Positions 1-8,909 are shown, counted from the first letter of the stretch. The stretch is 64,000 bases of DNA from Congregibacter litoralis KT71 (GCF_000153125.2 NZ_CM002299.1:620809-684808); one strand, 5' to 3'. Notes: a model not told the origin generated them from the sequence alone. Numbers and translations: made by a program.

Positions 1-10
1 AGGGGATCCA

Positions 11-43
11 AAAACCCGACCCAACTACGGGTCGACGATTTTT
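11..43. terminator. Possible bidirectional terminator hairpin at the window edge
   Basis: A 6-bp perfect stem (CGACCC at 17-22 with GGGTCG at 29-34) encloses a 6-base loop. An A-run precedes it and a run of five T follows at 39-43. The layout fits a rho-independent terminator for a gene that ends before the window. The stem is short and four bases separate it from the T-run, so the call is weak. The bases from 44 to 164 hold no clear gene. They contain an AGGAGGTG at 122-129, too far from the next ATG to be its ribosome binding site, overlapping a small GTGCT/AGCAC hairpin. Confidence 0.35.
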
Positions 44-164
44 AGCGCGGCAAAGGGTATCCGTAGAACGTGCCAAGTGCAAGAAAACACAGAAAAAAAG
101 TAGGGGGAATATCCGCAGCTCAGGAGGTGCTCGGCAGCACGCGGCTTCCGTGTAAACTGCACCT

Positions 165-1319
165 ATGTTCACAAGCACCCTGACTATTGCCGCGGTATTG
201 GCGGCCCTCATCGCTTTGTCTGAATGGCTGGCGACACGCACCTGGCTACGACATTTCGGGGCGGCACTTCTTGTGATTGTGCTGACGGCCATTGTCGCCA
301 ACCTGGGTGTTATTCCCACCTATGGGCCCGATACGCCGCTCTACGGCGCTATTTTTACCTATGTCGCGCCCCTGGGGATTTTCTGGCTTCTCCTGCTAGT
401 GGATTTACGCAGTCTGGGACAGGTGGGGGGGCCAACGCTGCTGCTGTTCTTACTCGGGGCCTGTGGTACCGCCTTGGGAGCCGCCGCGGGGCATTGGGTT
501 GTGGGCGGGGCCGACGCCCTGGGTGAGCAGCACGCGGCCCTGGCCGGTATGTTTACGGGTACCTATGTGGGGGGCAGCGTGAATTACAACGCCGTGGCCC
601 TGGAATATGGCGTCATGGAAGACGCGGCGCTCTATGCGGGAGCGGCGGCGGTGGATAACGCCATGACTACGGTCTGGATGGTTGTCTGTGTGACCCTGCC
701 TCGCCTCCTGGTAGGGTTTTGGCCCAAAGCTGAAAACCAGGAGGAGCGGGTGGCCCATGGCCCCATCGAAGACGATGGTGAGGTCATGCGAATTTTTGAT
801 CTCGCGGTGGTGATTGCCCTGGGTATCGCTGCCGTAAGTCTCTCGGATGTATTGGCGGACAGTTTGAAGGAGTCTGCAGGACTCGATATTCCCTCGGTGC
901 TGATACTGTCGACACTCGCGCTCGTCCTGGCGCAGCTGCCCATGGTCCAGCGTATCAAGGGGGCCCGTTTGCTGGGGCTTCTTGCGGTGTATTTGTTTCT
1001 GGCGGTGATCGGTTCCCTCTGCGACGCTGAAGCACTCATGCGCATGGGTGAGCTGGCCCCGGTGCTGGGGGTGTTTGTGGTGGTGCTGGTGTCCGTGCAT
1101 GGCACCGTCGTATTTGGCGCAGCGCGCTTGCTTAAGGCCGATCTGGAAACCGCATCCGTCGCATCCCAGGCAAATATCGGTGGTGGTACCTCGGCCCTGG
1201 CGCTGGCGCGCAGCCTCGGTCGCAGCGATCTGGAGCTCCCGGCGATTCTCGTAGGCTCGGCCGGTTTGGCCCTGGGCAACTATCTCGGCTTCACCATGGT
1301 TGGTCTGCTGGGGGGTTGA
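165..1319 (+). CDS. DUF819 family integral membrane protein
   Basis: The 384-aa product is almost entirely hydrophobic, with about ten likely transmembrane helices. It has glycine-rich segments such as GTYVGGSVNYNAVA near residue 135 and QANIGGGTSALALARSL near residue 340, which are typical of the DUF819 (YjcL-like) family. The family is thought to be transporter-like, but its substrate is not established. A charged cytoplasmic loop lies around residues 185-215. The ATG at 165 has no good Shine-Dalgarno sequence close upstream. The gene ends 16 bp before the convergent YqaA-type gene. Family call is fairly sure; function is unknown. Confidence 0.8.
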   Translation: MFTSTLTIAAVLAALIALSEWLATRTWLRHFGAALLVIVLTAIVANLGVIPTYGPDTPLYGAIFTYVAPLGIFWLLLLVDLRSLGQVGGPTLLLFLLGACGTALGAAAGHWVVGGADALGEQHAALAGMFTGTYVGGSVNYNAVALEYGVMEDAALYAGAAAVDNAMTTVWMVVCVTLPRLLVGFWPKAENQEERVAHGPIEDDGEVMRIFDLAVVIALGIAAVSLSDVLADSLKESAGLDIPSVLILSTLALVLAQLPMVQRIKGARLLGLLAVYLFLAVIGSLCDAEALMRMGELAPVLGVFVVVLVSVHGTVVFGAARLLKADLETASVASQANIGGGTSALALARSLGRSDLELPAILVGSAGLALGNYLGFTMVGLLGG

Positions 1320-1335
1320 TACCCCGGGTCTTGGG

Positions 1336-1761
1336 CTAGATCGCGTAGAGCGCAATGAGCAGCACAAAGCCGTAGCGCAGCCCCTTGCCGATGGCGACCA
1401 GCACCAGAAACGTGGGTAGGCGGACGTTCATTACCCCCGCAATCAGCGTTAAAGCATCGCCCCCGATGGGCAGCCAGGCAAACAGCAGAGACCAGACGCC
1501 GCGGTGCTGGAACCAATCCTGTGCCCGAGCGATTTGAGCGTCACTGAAGTAGAACCACCGCTTGCTTTGAAACCTGAGCAGCTGCTTGCCGATGCCCCAA
1601 TTCACCACCGCCCCCAGGGTGTTCCCCAGCGTTGCCGTCAGTAACAGCATCACCGGGTCCGCGCCCTGCTGAAGACCCAGTACCAGTACGATCTCTGAAT
1701 AGAAGGGCAGGATCGTCGCTGCAAGAAACGACGATCCGAAAAGTAGTAGGTAGTTTTCCAA
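1336..1761 (-). CDS. YqaA family (DedA/SNARE-associated-like) membrane protein
   Basis: The 141-aa protein has several hydrophobic helices. It carries family-typical segments TLGNTLGAVVNWGIG near residue 50 and PIGGDALTLIAGVM near residue 105, as in YqaA, a small relative of the DedA membrane proteins. The open frame extends upstream to 2127, but that part overlaps the divergent 2Fe-2S gene. I place the start at the TTG at 1759-1761 because an AAGGAG lies a few bases upstream, and this gives the usual family length. DedA relatives are linked to lipid flipping and membrane homeostasis; a specific role here is not shown. The gene is divergent from the molybdenum hydroxylase operon. Confidence 0.75.
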   Translation of the reverse strand: MENYLLLFGSSFLAATILPFYSEIVLVLGLQQGADPVMLLLTATLGNTLGAVVNWGIGKQLLRFQSKRWFYFSDAQIARAQDWFQHRGVWSLLFAWLPIGGDALTLIAGVMNVRLPTFLVLVAIGKGLRYGFVLLIALYAI

Positions 1762-1872
1762 GAGACTCCTTTGGCGTTCGCCCGGGGCGTATTTTGCGTT
1801 TTTGCAGCCTTTGGTGCACAACGACTGCGTCGACAATACGCTATGCTTAGGCAAAAGTATGGAGGTGATTGC

Positions 1873-2334
1873 GTGATTGAATTCAAGCTCAATGGTAAAC
1901 AGGTTTCCACGGACTCCCCGGATGACACGCCCTTGCTCTGGGTGATTCGGGACGAACAGCAACTCAAGGGCACCAAGTTTGGTTGCGGTATCGCTCAGTG
2001 CGGGGCCTGCACGGTGCAGCGCGACGGCGTACCCGTCAGATCCTGCGTGCTCCCCGTCAGTGAAGTTGCGGGCACCGAGGTAACTACCATTGAAGGCCTC
2101 GCCAGTCCCGAGGGTTCTGCATTGCAAAGCGCCTGGGTCGAAGCGCAGGTGCCCCAGTGCGGCTACTGCCAGTCCGGCCAGATCGTCACCGCCGAAGCCT
2201 TTCTCAAATCCAACCCCAATCCTACAGAGGCGGAAATTACCCAGGCCATGACCGGTAATCTCTGCCGCTGCATGTCCTACACCCGGATACGCAAGGCCAT
2301 CAAGGCTGCGGCGGATGGGGAGCTGAGCGCATGA
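1873..2334 (+). CDS. 2Fe-2S subunit of a molybdenum hydroxylase (IorA/CoxS-like)
   Basis: The 153-aa protein is the small electron-transfer subunit of a xanthine oxidase-family enzyme. The N-terminal plant-type ferredoxin fold has the cluster motif CGIAQCGACT plus a fourth cysteine in RSC. The C-terminal helical domain has CGYCQSGQ and CRCMSY, which bind the second 2Fe-2S cluster. I chose the GTG at 1873 because GGAGGTGA (1861-1868) is a near-perfect ribosome binding site and the length then matches IorA-type subunits; the frame is open further upstream to 1771. The stop overlaps the start of the catalytic subunit (ATGA, 2331-2334), so the two are translationally coupled. The substrate cannot be told from sequence. 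Confidence 0.9.
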   Translation: MIEFKLNGKQVSTDSPDDTPLLWVIRDEQQLKGTKFGCGIAQCGACTVQRDGVPVRSCVLPVSEVAGTEVTTIEGLASPEGSALQSAWVEAQVPQCGYCQSGQIVTAEAFLKSNPNPTEAEITQAMTGNLCRCMSYTRIRKAIKAAADGELSA

Positions 2335-4583
2335 AAAAGTTTGAGACGGGCGTTAGCCGACGGAGTTTTCTCGCGGGGAGTCTCGGTACGGGGTTGATCA
2401 TGGGGCTGGGCGTGGTGCTGCCTGGCTGCTCCGGCGAAGACGTCGCGAGTGAGATGAGTGCCACGGGTGGCAGTCAGCAGTTTTCCCCCGTCGTATGGTT
2501 TGAAATCGACGAAGCGGGTCAGGTCCTGGTCAATATTGCCAAGGCAGAAATGGGCCAGCACGTGGGCACGGCGCTGGCGCGCATCGTGGCTGAAGAACTG
2601 GGCGCGGATTGGGAGAGCGTCAGCCTGGAACATGTGGACAGTGACCCGAAGTGGGGTTACATGGTTACCGGTGGCTCCTGGTCGGTGGTGACCAGCTTTG
2701 AAATGCTCTCCCGTGCGGGAGCTGCAGGGCGCACGGTGCTTATCGACGCAGCCGCAAAGCTTCTGGGCGTAGACGCTTCCGAGCTCAGCGCCGCAAAGGG
2801 TGTGGTGTCGGGCGCGGGTCAATCCCTGAGCTTTGCAGAGATTGTGTCCCGGGGTGATATCAGTCGGAGTTTCAGCGATGAGGAGCTGGCGGCCCTGCCC
2901 ATCAAGCCCCCATCGGCGCGGACGCTCATCGGTAAAGCGACCAATGCGCTGGATGTACCGGCGAAGTCTCGAGGCGATGCGGTCTATGGGCTGGATGCTG
3001 AACTGCCCGGCATGGTTTACGCGCACCCCATTGTGGCGCCCACACGCTATGGCAGCGTGGTCAAGTCTGTTGATGACAGCGCCGCGAAAGCCATCGCGGG
3101 TTATCAGCAGACCCTGACTATTGAGGATCCCTCAGGATTTGTTCAGGGCATGGCCCTGGTTATCGCCGACAGTTTTCCCGCCGCCATGAAGGCTACGGAG
3201 GCGGTGAAGGTAGAGTGGGATGCAGGGGATACCGCCTCCGTCAGCGAGGAGGATATTCTGGCTGAGGGGCAGTCCCTGGTCGATGATCCCGAGTCCGGCG
3301 TGCTTTTTGTGAACGCCGGTGACGCTGATGCCGCCATCTCGGCCGCCAGCGATACCTTGTCGTCCACTTATCGCACCAGCACGGCGCTGCACTTTACCCT
3401 GGAGCCCCAGAACGCCCTGGTGGAGTTCCGCGACGGTCAGTGCCATGTGCATGCGGGAAACCAGTGGCAGTCCCTCATTATTCCCGTCCTGGCCCAGTCC
3501 CTGGATATGGAAGAGAAAGACATTGTCCTCCACACCTACTATCTGGGTGGAGGATTTGGTCGTCGTTTGTTTGGCGATCAGATGATTCCCGCAGCGCATG
3601 CGGCGCGGACCTTGGGTAAACCCGTAAAACTGATCATGACGCGGCCGGTGGACAGTCTCTTTGACTGCGCGCGATCACCCTCGGTGGCCCGTCTTGATGC
3701 GGCCTTTGCCGAAGACGGCAGCCTCAGTGCCATAGACCATGCTGCGGCGGCGGGCTGGCCAACGCTGTCCATGGCACCCGGGTTTCTCGGTGAGGCCGTT
3801 GATGGTGAGGGTAAGTTTGACGGATTCTCCATCAACGGTGCCGATCACTGGTACTCGTTGCCAAACCACCGCGTGCGGGCCATCAACAATAAATTGGCCC
3901 AGGACACATTCCTCCCGGGTTGGCTGCGGGCCGTGGGTCCCGGCTGGATCGGTTGGGGGGTGGAGTCTTTTATGGATGAAATCGCCCACAAACTTGGCAT
4001 GGATCCTCTGGAGTACCGCTTATCGCTTCTGGATGCCGAAGGCCGACAAGCGGGTAGTGGGCCAAAGCAGGTCGGAGGCGCATCCCGCCTTGCAGCTGTC
4101 CTGAAAGATGTGCAGCGGCGTTCGAACTGGGGAGCGTCGCTTCCTGAGGGCGAGGCCCTGGGCGTTGCTGTGGCTCACGGTCAGGAACGGGCCATGCCTA
4201 CCTGGTCCGCCTGCGTGGCGCATGTGGCTGTTAAAGGCAAAGATGTCACGGTGAAAAAGCTCTGGCAGACCCTGGATTGCGGTACCGTCGTGCATCCGGA
4301 CGGCGCCCTGGCACAGGCCGAGGGCGCGACGCTTTGGGGCTTGAGTCTTGCGCTTCACGAGGGCACGGCTTTTGAAAACGGGCAGGTGAGAGATCGCAAT
4401 CTCGATAGCTACACGCCTTTGCGTATGGAAGATGTCCCGGAGATGGATATCAAGTTCATGGACAGCGATGAGTTTCCCATGGGTCTTGGGGAGCCACCCC
4501 TCATCGCCGTGGCGCCGGCGATTGGCAATGCGATCTTCGCCGCCACGGGCCAGCGTGTGAGGGATCTGCCCATCAGACTCTAG
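2331..4583 (+). CDS. Molybdopterin-binding subunit of xanthine dehydrogenase-family oxidoreductase (IorB-like)
   Basis: The 750-aa catalytic subunit pairs with the 2Fe-2S protein just upstream. The N-terminus has a Tat signal (SRRSFLAG, residues 9-16) followed by a hydrophobic stretch ending in LPGC near residue 33, so it may be exported folded and possibly lipid-anchored. Molybdopterin-site segments include GGGFGRRLFGDQ near residue 405. The C-terminal GLGEPP (about residue 722) carries the glutamate that acts as base in this family. The length agrees with single-chain IorB-type enzymes. No cytochrome subunit or XdhC-type maturation gene is adjacent. The likely reaction is hydroxylation of an N-heterocycle or oxidation of an aldehyde in the periplasm; the exact substrate is unknown. 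Confidence 0.88.
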   Translation: MKKFETGVSRRSFLAGSLGTGLIMGLGVVLPGCSGEDVASEMSATGGSQQFSPVVWFEIDEAGQVLVNIAKAEMGQHVGTALARIVAEELGADWESVSLEHVDSDPKWGYMVTGGSWSVVTSFEMLSRAGAAGRTVLIDAAAKLLGVDASELSAAKGVVSGAGQSLSFAEIVSRGDISRSFSDEELAALPIKPPSARTLIGKATNALDVPAKSRGDAVYGLDAELPGMVYAHPIVAPTRYGSVVKSVDDSAAKAIAGYQQTLTIEDPSGFVQGMALVIADSFPAAMKATEAVKVEWDAGDTASVSEEDILAEGQSLVDDPESGVLFVNAGDADAAISAASDTLSSTYRTSTALHFTLEPQNALVEFRDGQCHVHAGNQWQSLIIPVLAQSLDMEEKDIVLHTYYLGGGFGRRLFGDQMIPAAHAARTLGKPVKLIMTRPVDSLFDCARSPSVARLDAAFAEDGSLSAIDHAAAAGWPTLSMAPGFLGEAVDGEGKFDGFSINGADHWYSLPNHRVRAINNKLAQDTFLPGWLRAVGPGWIGWGVESFMDEIAHKLGMDPLEYRLSLLDAEGRQAGSGPKQVGGASRLAAVLKDVQRRSNWGASLPEGEALGVAVAHGQERAMPTWSACVAHVAVKGKDVTVKKLWQTLDCGTVVHPDGALAQAEGATLWGLSLALHEGTAFENGQVRDRNLDSYTPLRMEDVPEMDIKFMDSDEFPMGLGEPPLIAVAPAIGNAIFAATGQRVRDLPIRL

Positions 4584-4593
4584 GTCCTGGGAC

Positions 4594-5646
4594 TCAGGAC
4601 GCCGCCGGTCTCTGCCGGTACAGTCGCGGCGTCATCCCGGTCCAGCGTTTGAAGGCTTTTCGGAATGCCGCGGCATCGTGATACCCCAGCGATGCCGCGA
4701 CGCCCTCGACGGTCTGTCGGGGCTCCTGGAGATAGCGGCGCGCCAGCTCTGCAAGAAACTGATCTTTTAGCGCTCGGTAGCTCGTTCCCTCTTTTTCCAG
4801 TCGCCGCGCGAGGGTGCGTTTGGATACGAACAGTGCCCGGGCGATATCCGGTTCGGCAATAGAGTCTATGGGTCGCAGAAGCATCAGTGTCCGCACTCTG
4901 TCAGCCATGGAGCTGCTCGATCGCGGTGTTTGCTCCAACAGGGAGTTGCACAACTGTTGCGTCAATCGATAGGAGGCATTGTCGCTGGTGGCATTTGCGG
5001 CATTGGCTAACTCTCCCGGAAGAACATAGCTGGTCTGCCCCTTGCCGAAACGGTAGGGCGCGTGGAGGAATTTGTCGTAGAACTTTTCATGCGGCGGCGG
5101 TCGGTGGGCAAAGCTTATGATCGCTTCCGTTGCGGGGCGGCGGAGCACCGCCTCCACAAAAGACTGCAGCACCATGGCAAAGCATTCCGCAACGGTTACC
5201 TGCGCAAAGGCATTGTCATCGATGGACATCTGCAGCCTGAGTTCACAATGGATCCTTTCCCGGGAGACGGCGATGTCCACCGCGACCCAGGGCATGCGCA
5301 GGGGCAGATAATCCCGCAGGGCGAAAAGAGCGCTGATAAGGTCCGGGCTGCACAGGGCGAGATAACCGAGGGGGCCGTGCGCCGATGGCTGCAGCTGCTC
5401 TCCCAGGCGGAGTCCAAAATCAGCGGAGCCCAGCAGTTCTCTGCCGTTCTTCATAATCTGTAGCTGCTGATCACCCGAGATAAAGGTCTCGTCCCCGGGC
5501 ATGAGGATAGCTTCGGGTAGGCCTGTGCCCATAAGTAGCTTTCCCAGATCCCGCTCCTGCAGCCGGGCCACCCTGGCAATGATCCGGGAGTAGGTACTGG
5601 GGAGCAAAAAGGCATGGGCGTCCTGACCGGGGGTCGCAGCAATCAT
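4594..5646 (-). CDS. AraC-family transcriptional regulator
   Basis: The 350-aa protein has an N-terminal arabinose-binding-like domain (residues about 25-210) and a C-terminal AraC helix-turn-helix pair (about 250-345), including SKRTLARRLEKEGTSYRALK and the second-helix region YHDAAAFRKAFKRWTGMTPRLYR. It is divergent from the ferredoxin-P450 pair across 99 bp. AraC-type regulators next to CYP153 operons are a known arrangement in alkane degraders, so control of the P450 operon is the simplest inference. The gene is convergent with the molybdopterin subunit, whose stop lies 10 bp away. A small hairpin (GTCCTG/CAGGAC, 4584-4600) lies at that junction but has no T-run. Confidence 0.88.
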   Translation of the reverse strand: MIAATPGQDAHAFLLPSTYSRIIARVARLQERDLGKLLMGTGLPEAILMPGDETFISGDQQLQIMKNGRELLGSADFGLRLGEQLQPSAHGPLGYLALCSPDLISALFALRDYLPLRMPWVAVDIAVSRERIHCELRLQMSIDDNAFAQVTVAECFAMVLQSFVEAVLRRPATEAIISFAHRPPPHEKFYDKFLHAPYRFGKGQTSYVLPGELANAANATSDNASYRLTQQLCNSLLEQTPRSSSSMADRVRTLMLLRPIDSIAEPDIARALFVSKRTLARRLEKEGTSYRALKDQFLAELARRYLQEPRQTVEGVAASLGYHDAAAFRKAFKRWTGMTPRLYRQRPAAS

Positions 5647-5703
5647 TTATGGCAACTTTTAACCCTGTATTGGCAGATAATAACCCCTTTTGCCCCGTAC
5701 TGT

Positions 5704-5736
5704 TCAGTAAAGTGTTTTGCATAACTACATTACTGA
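5704..5736. promoter_or_regulatory. Inverted repeat, candidate operator between the AraC regulator and ferredoxin-P450
   Basis: TCAGTAA (5704-5710) and TTACTGA (5730-5736) are exact reverse complements whose centres lie 26 bp apart. They sit in the 99-bp divergent intergenic region, just before the ferredoxin ATG at 5746. The position suits an operator for the divergent AraC protein. This is an inference from placement and symmetry only. AraC-type sites are often direct repeats, so another regulator is possible. Confidence 0.35.
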
Positions 5737-5745
5737 GAAAAAAGC

Positions 5746-6066
5746 ATGCCTAAAGTCACGCTGATCGAGCACAACGGTGCGAGCCACACCATCGATGCCG
5801 AGGTGGGTAAATCCCTGATGATGAACGCCATTGACAATGGCGTACCGGGCATTGATGCCGATTGTGGCGGTGCCTGCGCCTGCGGTACCTGCCATTGTTT
5901 TGTTGAAGAACCCTGGGCGGCGGTGACCGGCGGTGTCGAAATGCTGGAAGAGTCCATGCTGGGTATGCGGCCCGATCGCGCTGAAAATTCTCGCCTGAGC
6001 TGCCAGATTGAAGTGTCCGACGACATGGATGGTCTGGTGGTGCGGCTTCCCGAATATCAAATGTAA
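5746..6066 (+). CDS. 2Fe-2S ferredoxin (adrenodoxin/putidaredoxin type), P450 redox partner
   Basis: The 106-aa protein has the full 2Fe-2S signature CGGACACGTCHC (residues about 39-50), with the fourth cysteine in LSCQIEV near residue 86. This is the adrenodoxin/putidaredoxin class that passes electrons to bacterial P450s. It lies 15 bp upstream of a CYP153-like P450 and is almost certainly co-transcribed with it. The conserved C-terminal LPEYQM is usual for this group. No ferredoxin reductase gene is adjacent, so electrons must reach it from a reductase encoded elsewhere. Confidence 0.93.
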   Translation: MPKVTLIEHNGASHTIDAEVGKSLMMNAIDNGVPGIDADCGGACACGTCHCFVEEPWAAVTGGVEMLEESMLGMRPDRAENSRLSCQIEVSDDMDGLVVRLPEYQM

Positions 6067-6081
6067 GCGAGAATAAAAATT

Positions 6082-7326
6082 ATGAATGTAGCTCAGGACT
6101 TACCCCATCCCAGCGACCTTGCCCTGGAAGACATCGACGTCAGTGATTCCCGAATCTATCAGCAGGACGCCTGGCGACCTTACTTTGAACGCCTCCGCAA
6201 AGAGGACCCCGTGCACTACGTGGCCGACAGTCAGTTTGGGCCCTTCTGGTCCATTACCCGCTGGGAGGACATTGTCGCTGTGGACAGTAATTTCGAGGAT
6301 TTTTCCTCGGAACCTGCCATTGTGATCGGCGATAACAGCGAAGAATTACCCATCGCCAACTTCATTTCCATGGACCCTCCCAAGCACGATGTGCAGCGTC
6401 GTGCGGTGCAGGGCGTTGTCGCGCCAAAAAACCTGGCTGAGATGGAGGCTCTGATCCGCTCCCGGGTCGTGGAGATTCTCGATGGCCTGCCCGTGGGTGA
6501 GACCTTTAACTGGGTCGACCGGGTGTCGATCAATCTCACGACGCAGATGCTGGCAACGCTCTTTGACTTTCCCTTTGAGGAGCGTTTCAAACTCACCTAC
6601 TGGTCTGACCTGGGTGCCGGTTCTCCGGAGATCGCCGGGGGTGATGTGGATCCCGAAGAGCGCCTGGCCGGCCTCCACGACTGTTTGGAGACCTTTACGC
6701 GTATCTGGCACGAGCGAAAGGATGACGGCGTGGAGACCCTGGATCTCATACGCATGCTCCAACGCGATCCCAACACCAAAGACATGGTGGACGACCCCAT
6801 GGAGTACCTGGGCAATCTCCTTCTCCTGATTATCGGTGGTAATGACACTACAAGAAACTCGGCCAGTGCCGGTGTCTTAGCGCTGAACCAGAATCCTGCG
6901 GAGTACGAAAAGTTGCGTGCGAACCCGGCGCTGATCCCTTCCATGGTGTCGGAAGTGATTCGCTGGCAGACACCGCTCATGCACATGCGTCGCACGGCGA
7001 ACAAGGATGTGGAGTTTCAGGGTAAGCAGATTCGCAAGGGCGACAAGGTGGTCATGTGGTATCTCTCCGGGAATCACGACGAGACTGCCATCGAAAATCC
7101 CAACAGCTTTATCATTGACCGGGAGAATCCGCGCAAGCACATGTCCTTTGGGTTTGGAGTCCATCGCTGCATGGGGAATCGCCTGGCAGAAATGCAGCTT
7201 CGGGTGCTATGGGAAGAGATCATGCAGCGCTTCAGCAAGGTTGAGGTGGTCGGTGAACCCGAGCGTGTGAAGTCCAATTTCGTGCGGGGCATCAGCAATC
7301 TGCCCGTGCGGGTGCATCCCCTTTAA
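6082..7326 (+). CDS. Cytochrome P450, CYP153-like alkane/fatty-acid hydroxylase
   Basis: The 414-aa P450 has the I-helix motif GGNDTTRNS near residue 254, the ExxR pair EVIRW near 292, and the haem-binding loop FGFGVHRCMGNRLAE near 355 with the cysteine ligand. The GGNDTTRN segment and the stretch RWQTPLMHMRRTA closely resemble what I know of CYP153 enzymes, which hydroxylate the terminal carbon of medium-chain alkanes or related compounds. The divergent AraC regulator and upstream ferredoxin also match CYP153 loci. The enzyme is soluble and cytoplasmic, with no signal peptide. The exact substrate is not shown; related P450s oxidise cyclic or terpenoid substrates. Confidence 0.9.
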   Translation: MNVAQDLPHPSDLALEDIDVSDSRIYQQDAWRPYFERLRKEDPVHYVADSQFGPFWSITRWEDIVAVDSNFEDFSSEPAIVIGDNSEELPIANFISMDPPKHDVQRRAVQGVVAPKNLAEMEALIRSRVVEILDGLPVGETFNWVDRVSINLTTQMLATLFDFPFEERFKLTYWSDLGAGSPEIAGGDVDPEERLAGLHDCLETFTRIWHERKDDGVETLDLIRMLQRDPNTKDMVDDPMEYLGNLLLLIIGGNDTTRNSASAGVLALNQNPAEYEKLRANPALIPSMVSEVIRWQTPLMHMRRTANKDVEFQGKQIRKGDKVVMWYLSGNHDETAIENPNSFIIDRENPRKHMSFGFGVHRCMGNRLAEMQLRVLWEEIMQRFSKVEVVGEPERVKSNFVRGISNLPVRVHPL

Positions 7327-7374
7327 GTCTGCTACCGTCGGCCTTCCGGCTTTGCAGAGAGACGGCAGGCGCTC

Positions 7375-7758
7375 ATGAGTGGGACACCCTGTCTCTGTGA
7401 TAGCGGCCGTGACATCGATGCGTGCTGTGGGCCTTTTCTGGACGGTGTCGCTATTCCAGAAACAGCGGCGCAGCTTATGCGTTCCCGATACAGTGCCTTC
7501 GTGGCCTGCGATGAGGCCTATCTCCTCGCGACCTGGCATCCCAAAACCCGTCCCAGCCGCGTGCGCCTCGATGAGGCTCAGCGATGGCTAGGGCTGAAAA
7601 TCCGGGGAGGTGCTGCCGGAGGGGCGATGGACGATAGGGGCACGGTGGAGTTTGTCGCGCGATACAAGATCGCCGGCAAAGGCCACAGGCTCCATGAGGT
7701 GAGCGATTTCGAAAAAATTGACGGGCGCTGGTACTACCTCAAAGGCAAGCACCTCTGA
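7375..7758 (+). CDS. YchJ family protein with SEC-C-like metal-binding motif
   Basis: The 127-aa protein begins with a cysteine-rich segment (CLCDSG...CCG, residues 6-18) characteristic of the YchJ (UPF0225) family. A conserved core follows, including LMRSRYSAFV near residue 34 and GRWYYLKG at the C-terminus. The fold is NTF2-like and the cysteines probably bind zinc. Function is not established. It lies 48 bp after the P450 gene on the same strand and could be read from the same transcript, although no functional link is known. Confidence 0.85.
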   Translation: MSGTPCLCDSGRDIDACCGPFLDGVAIPETAAQLMRSRYSAFVACDEAYLLATWHPKTRPSRVRLDEAQRWLGLKIRGGAAGGAMDDRGTVEFVARYKIAGKGHRLHEVSDFEKIDGRWYYLKGKHL

Positions 7759-7769
7759 ACACCTCCGGC

Positions 7770-8909
7770 TCAGTCAATCTCCAGCAAGCGGTCCATGGAC
7801 TGCTCGATTAAAGCGTCGGTGTCGAGACTGGCGTCGTTACACATCATCGCCAGCGCAAGGTGCCTGCCGGGCAGTCGGGCGTAGTAAGTGCTGGTGCCCA
7901 GCCAGCCGCCGCTGTGTTCAAAGATCCTGTCTTTACCGCTCCCGCGAATATTCTGCCCGTTGGCATAGCGTCGCCCGTCGGATCGGTGCTCGCTGTTGGG
8001 GGTGTTCATAAGCGCCATGAGTTTTGCCGGATCTCGCCCCAGCTTGGGCGCGTAAAAGTGACTGTCCCAGATCAGCATGTCGTCCAGATTGGTATGCAGG
8101 CCACCGTCGCCGACCCAGAACAGGTTGGTCATGTCATTGACGTACAGGCCCTCATCGTTCTTTTTATAGCCGTCGGCGCGCTGGTAAACGATCTCTACGG
8201 GGTCGTCACTGAAAAAGCTGTTATGCATACCCAGGGGCGCAAAGATGCGTCGCTCAGCGTAATCCCGGAGACTTTCGCCAGAGACATCCTCCACCAGCAT
8301 GGCCAGGATGACGTAGGCGATATTGCTGTACAGAAAACCCTGCTCCGGCGATTGAGCGAGGGGCAATTGCTCAACAACCGCGTAAAACTCTTCGATGGTC
8401 AGGTAGTCCTCATTACCGAGACGAAACTCACCGCCCGCGGCCGACCGGAGATCGATGGCGTTGTCAGCCTTCGGGCCCTCGTAGGAGCCTGCCACTAAAT
8501 CGTAGTCCCCCATGCCCGAAACATGGCCGAGCATGGCGTTGATCGTGACCCGGGCACCATAGGGTTTTAATCGCGGGAGATAGTCCCGTACGTCGGCATC
8601 GAGATCGATCTTTCCCTCGTCGGCCAGTAACAACACCGCCATGGCAGTGAACTGTTTGGAGACCGAGGCCATGCGATGTACGTGGCTGCCATCCAGAGGT
8701 ACAGCCAGTTCCATGTTGGCGAGGCCATAACCCGTTTTGAGCAGCCACTCCCCGTCCTGTGCAACGCCCACGCTGCATCCCGGGCCATCATCGGGAATAC
8801 CCGAGAAAATCGCATCTATGTCTGCGGCAATGTCGGCCCACACGAGCTGCGAGGACATCAGCGCCATAAAGACAGATCGCTTCAGTGCGACGAGGGTGAA
8901 TCTGGCCAT
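7770..8909 (-). CDS. Exported serine hydrolase, beta-lactamase/class C esterase family
   Basis: The 379-aa protein has a short hydrophobic N-terminus (residues about 5-25, ending near VWA) that looks like a signal peptide. The active-site triad motifs of the penicillin-binding protein/beta-lactamase fold are present: SVSK (SxxK, near residue 85), YSN near residue 200 as the YxN motif, and HSGGWLG near residue 335 in place of KTG. This combination is typical of class C-like esterases and D-aminopeptidase-type hydrolases. An AGAGGAA lies six bases before the ATG at 8909. It is convergent with the YchJ gene. Substrate unknown; true beta-lactamase activity is unlikely without further evidence. 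Confidence 0.85.
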   Translation of the reverse strand: MARFTLVALKRSVFMALMSSQLVWADIAADIDAIFSGIPDDGPGCSVGVAQDGEWLLKTGYGLANMELAVPLDGSHVHRMASVSKQFTAMAVLLLADEGKIDLDADVRDYLPRLKPYGARVTINAMLGHVSGMGDYDLVAGSYEGPKADNAIDLRSAAGGEFRLGNEDYLTIEEFYAVVEQLPLAQSPEQGFLYSNIAYVILAMLVEDVSGESLRDYAERRIFAPLGMHNSFFSDDPVEIVYQRADGYKKNDEGLYVNDMTNLFWVGDGGLHTNLDDMLIWDSHFYAPKLGRDPAKLMALMNTPNSEHRSDGRRYANGQNIRGSGKDRIFEHSGGWLGTSTYYARLPGRHLALAMMCNDASLDTDALIEQSMDRLLEID

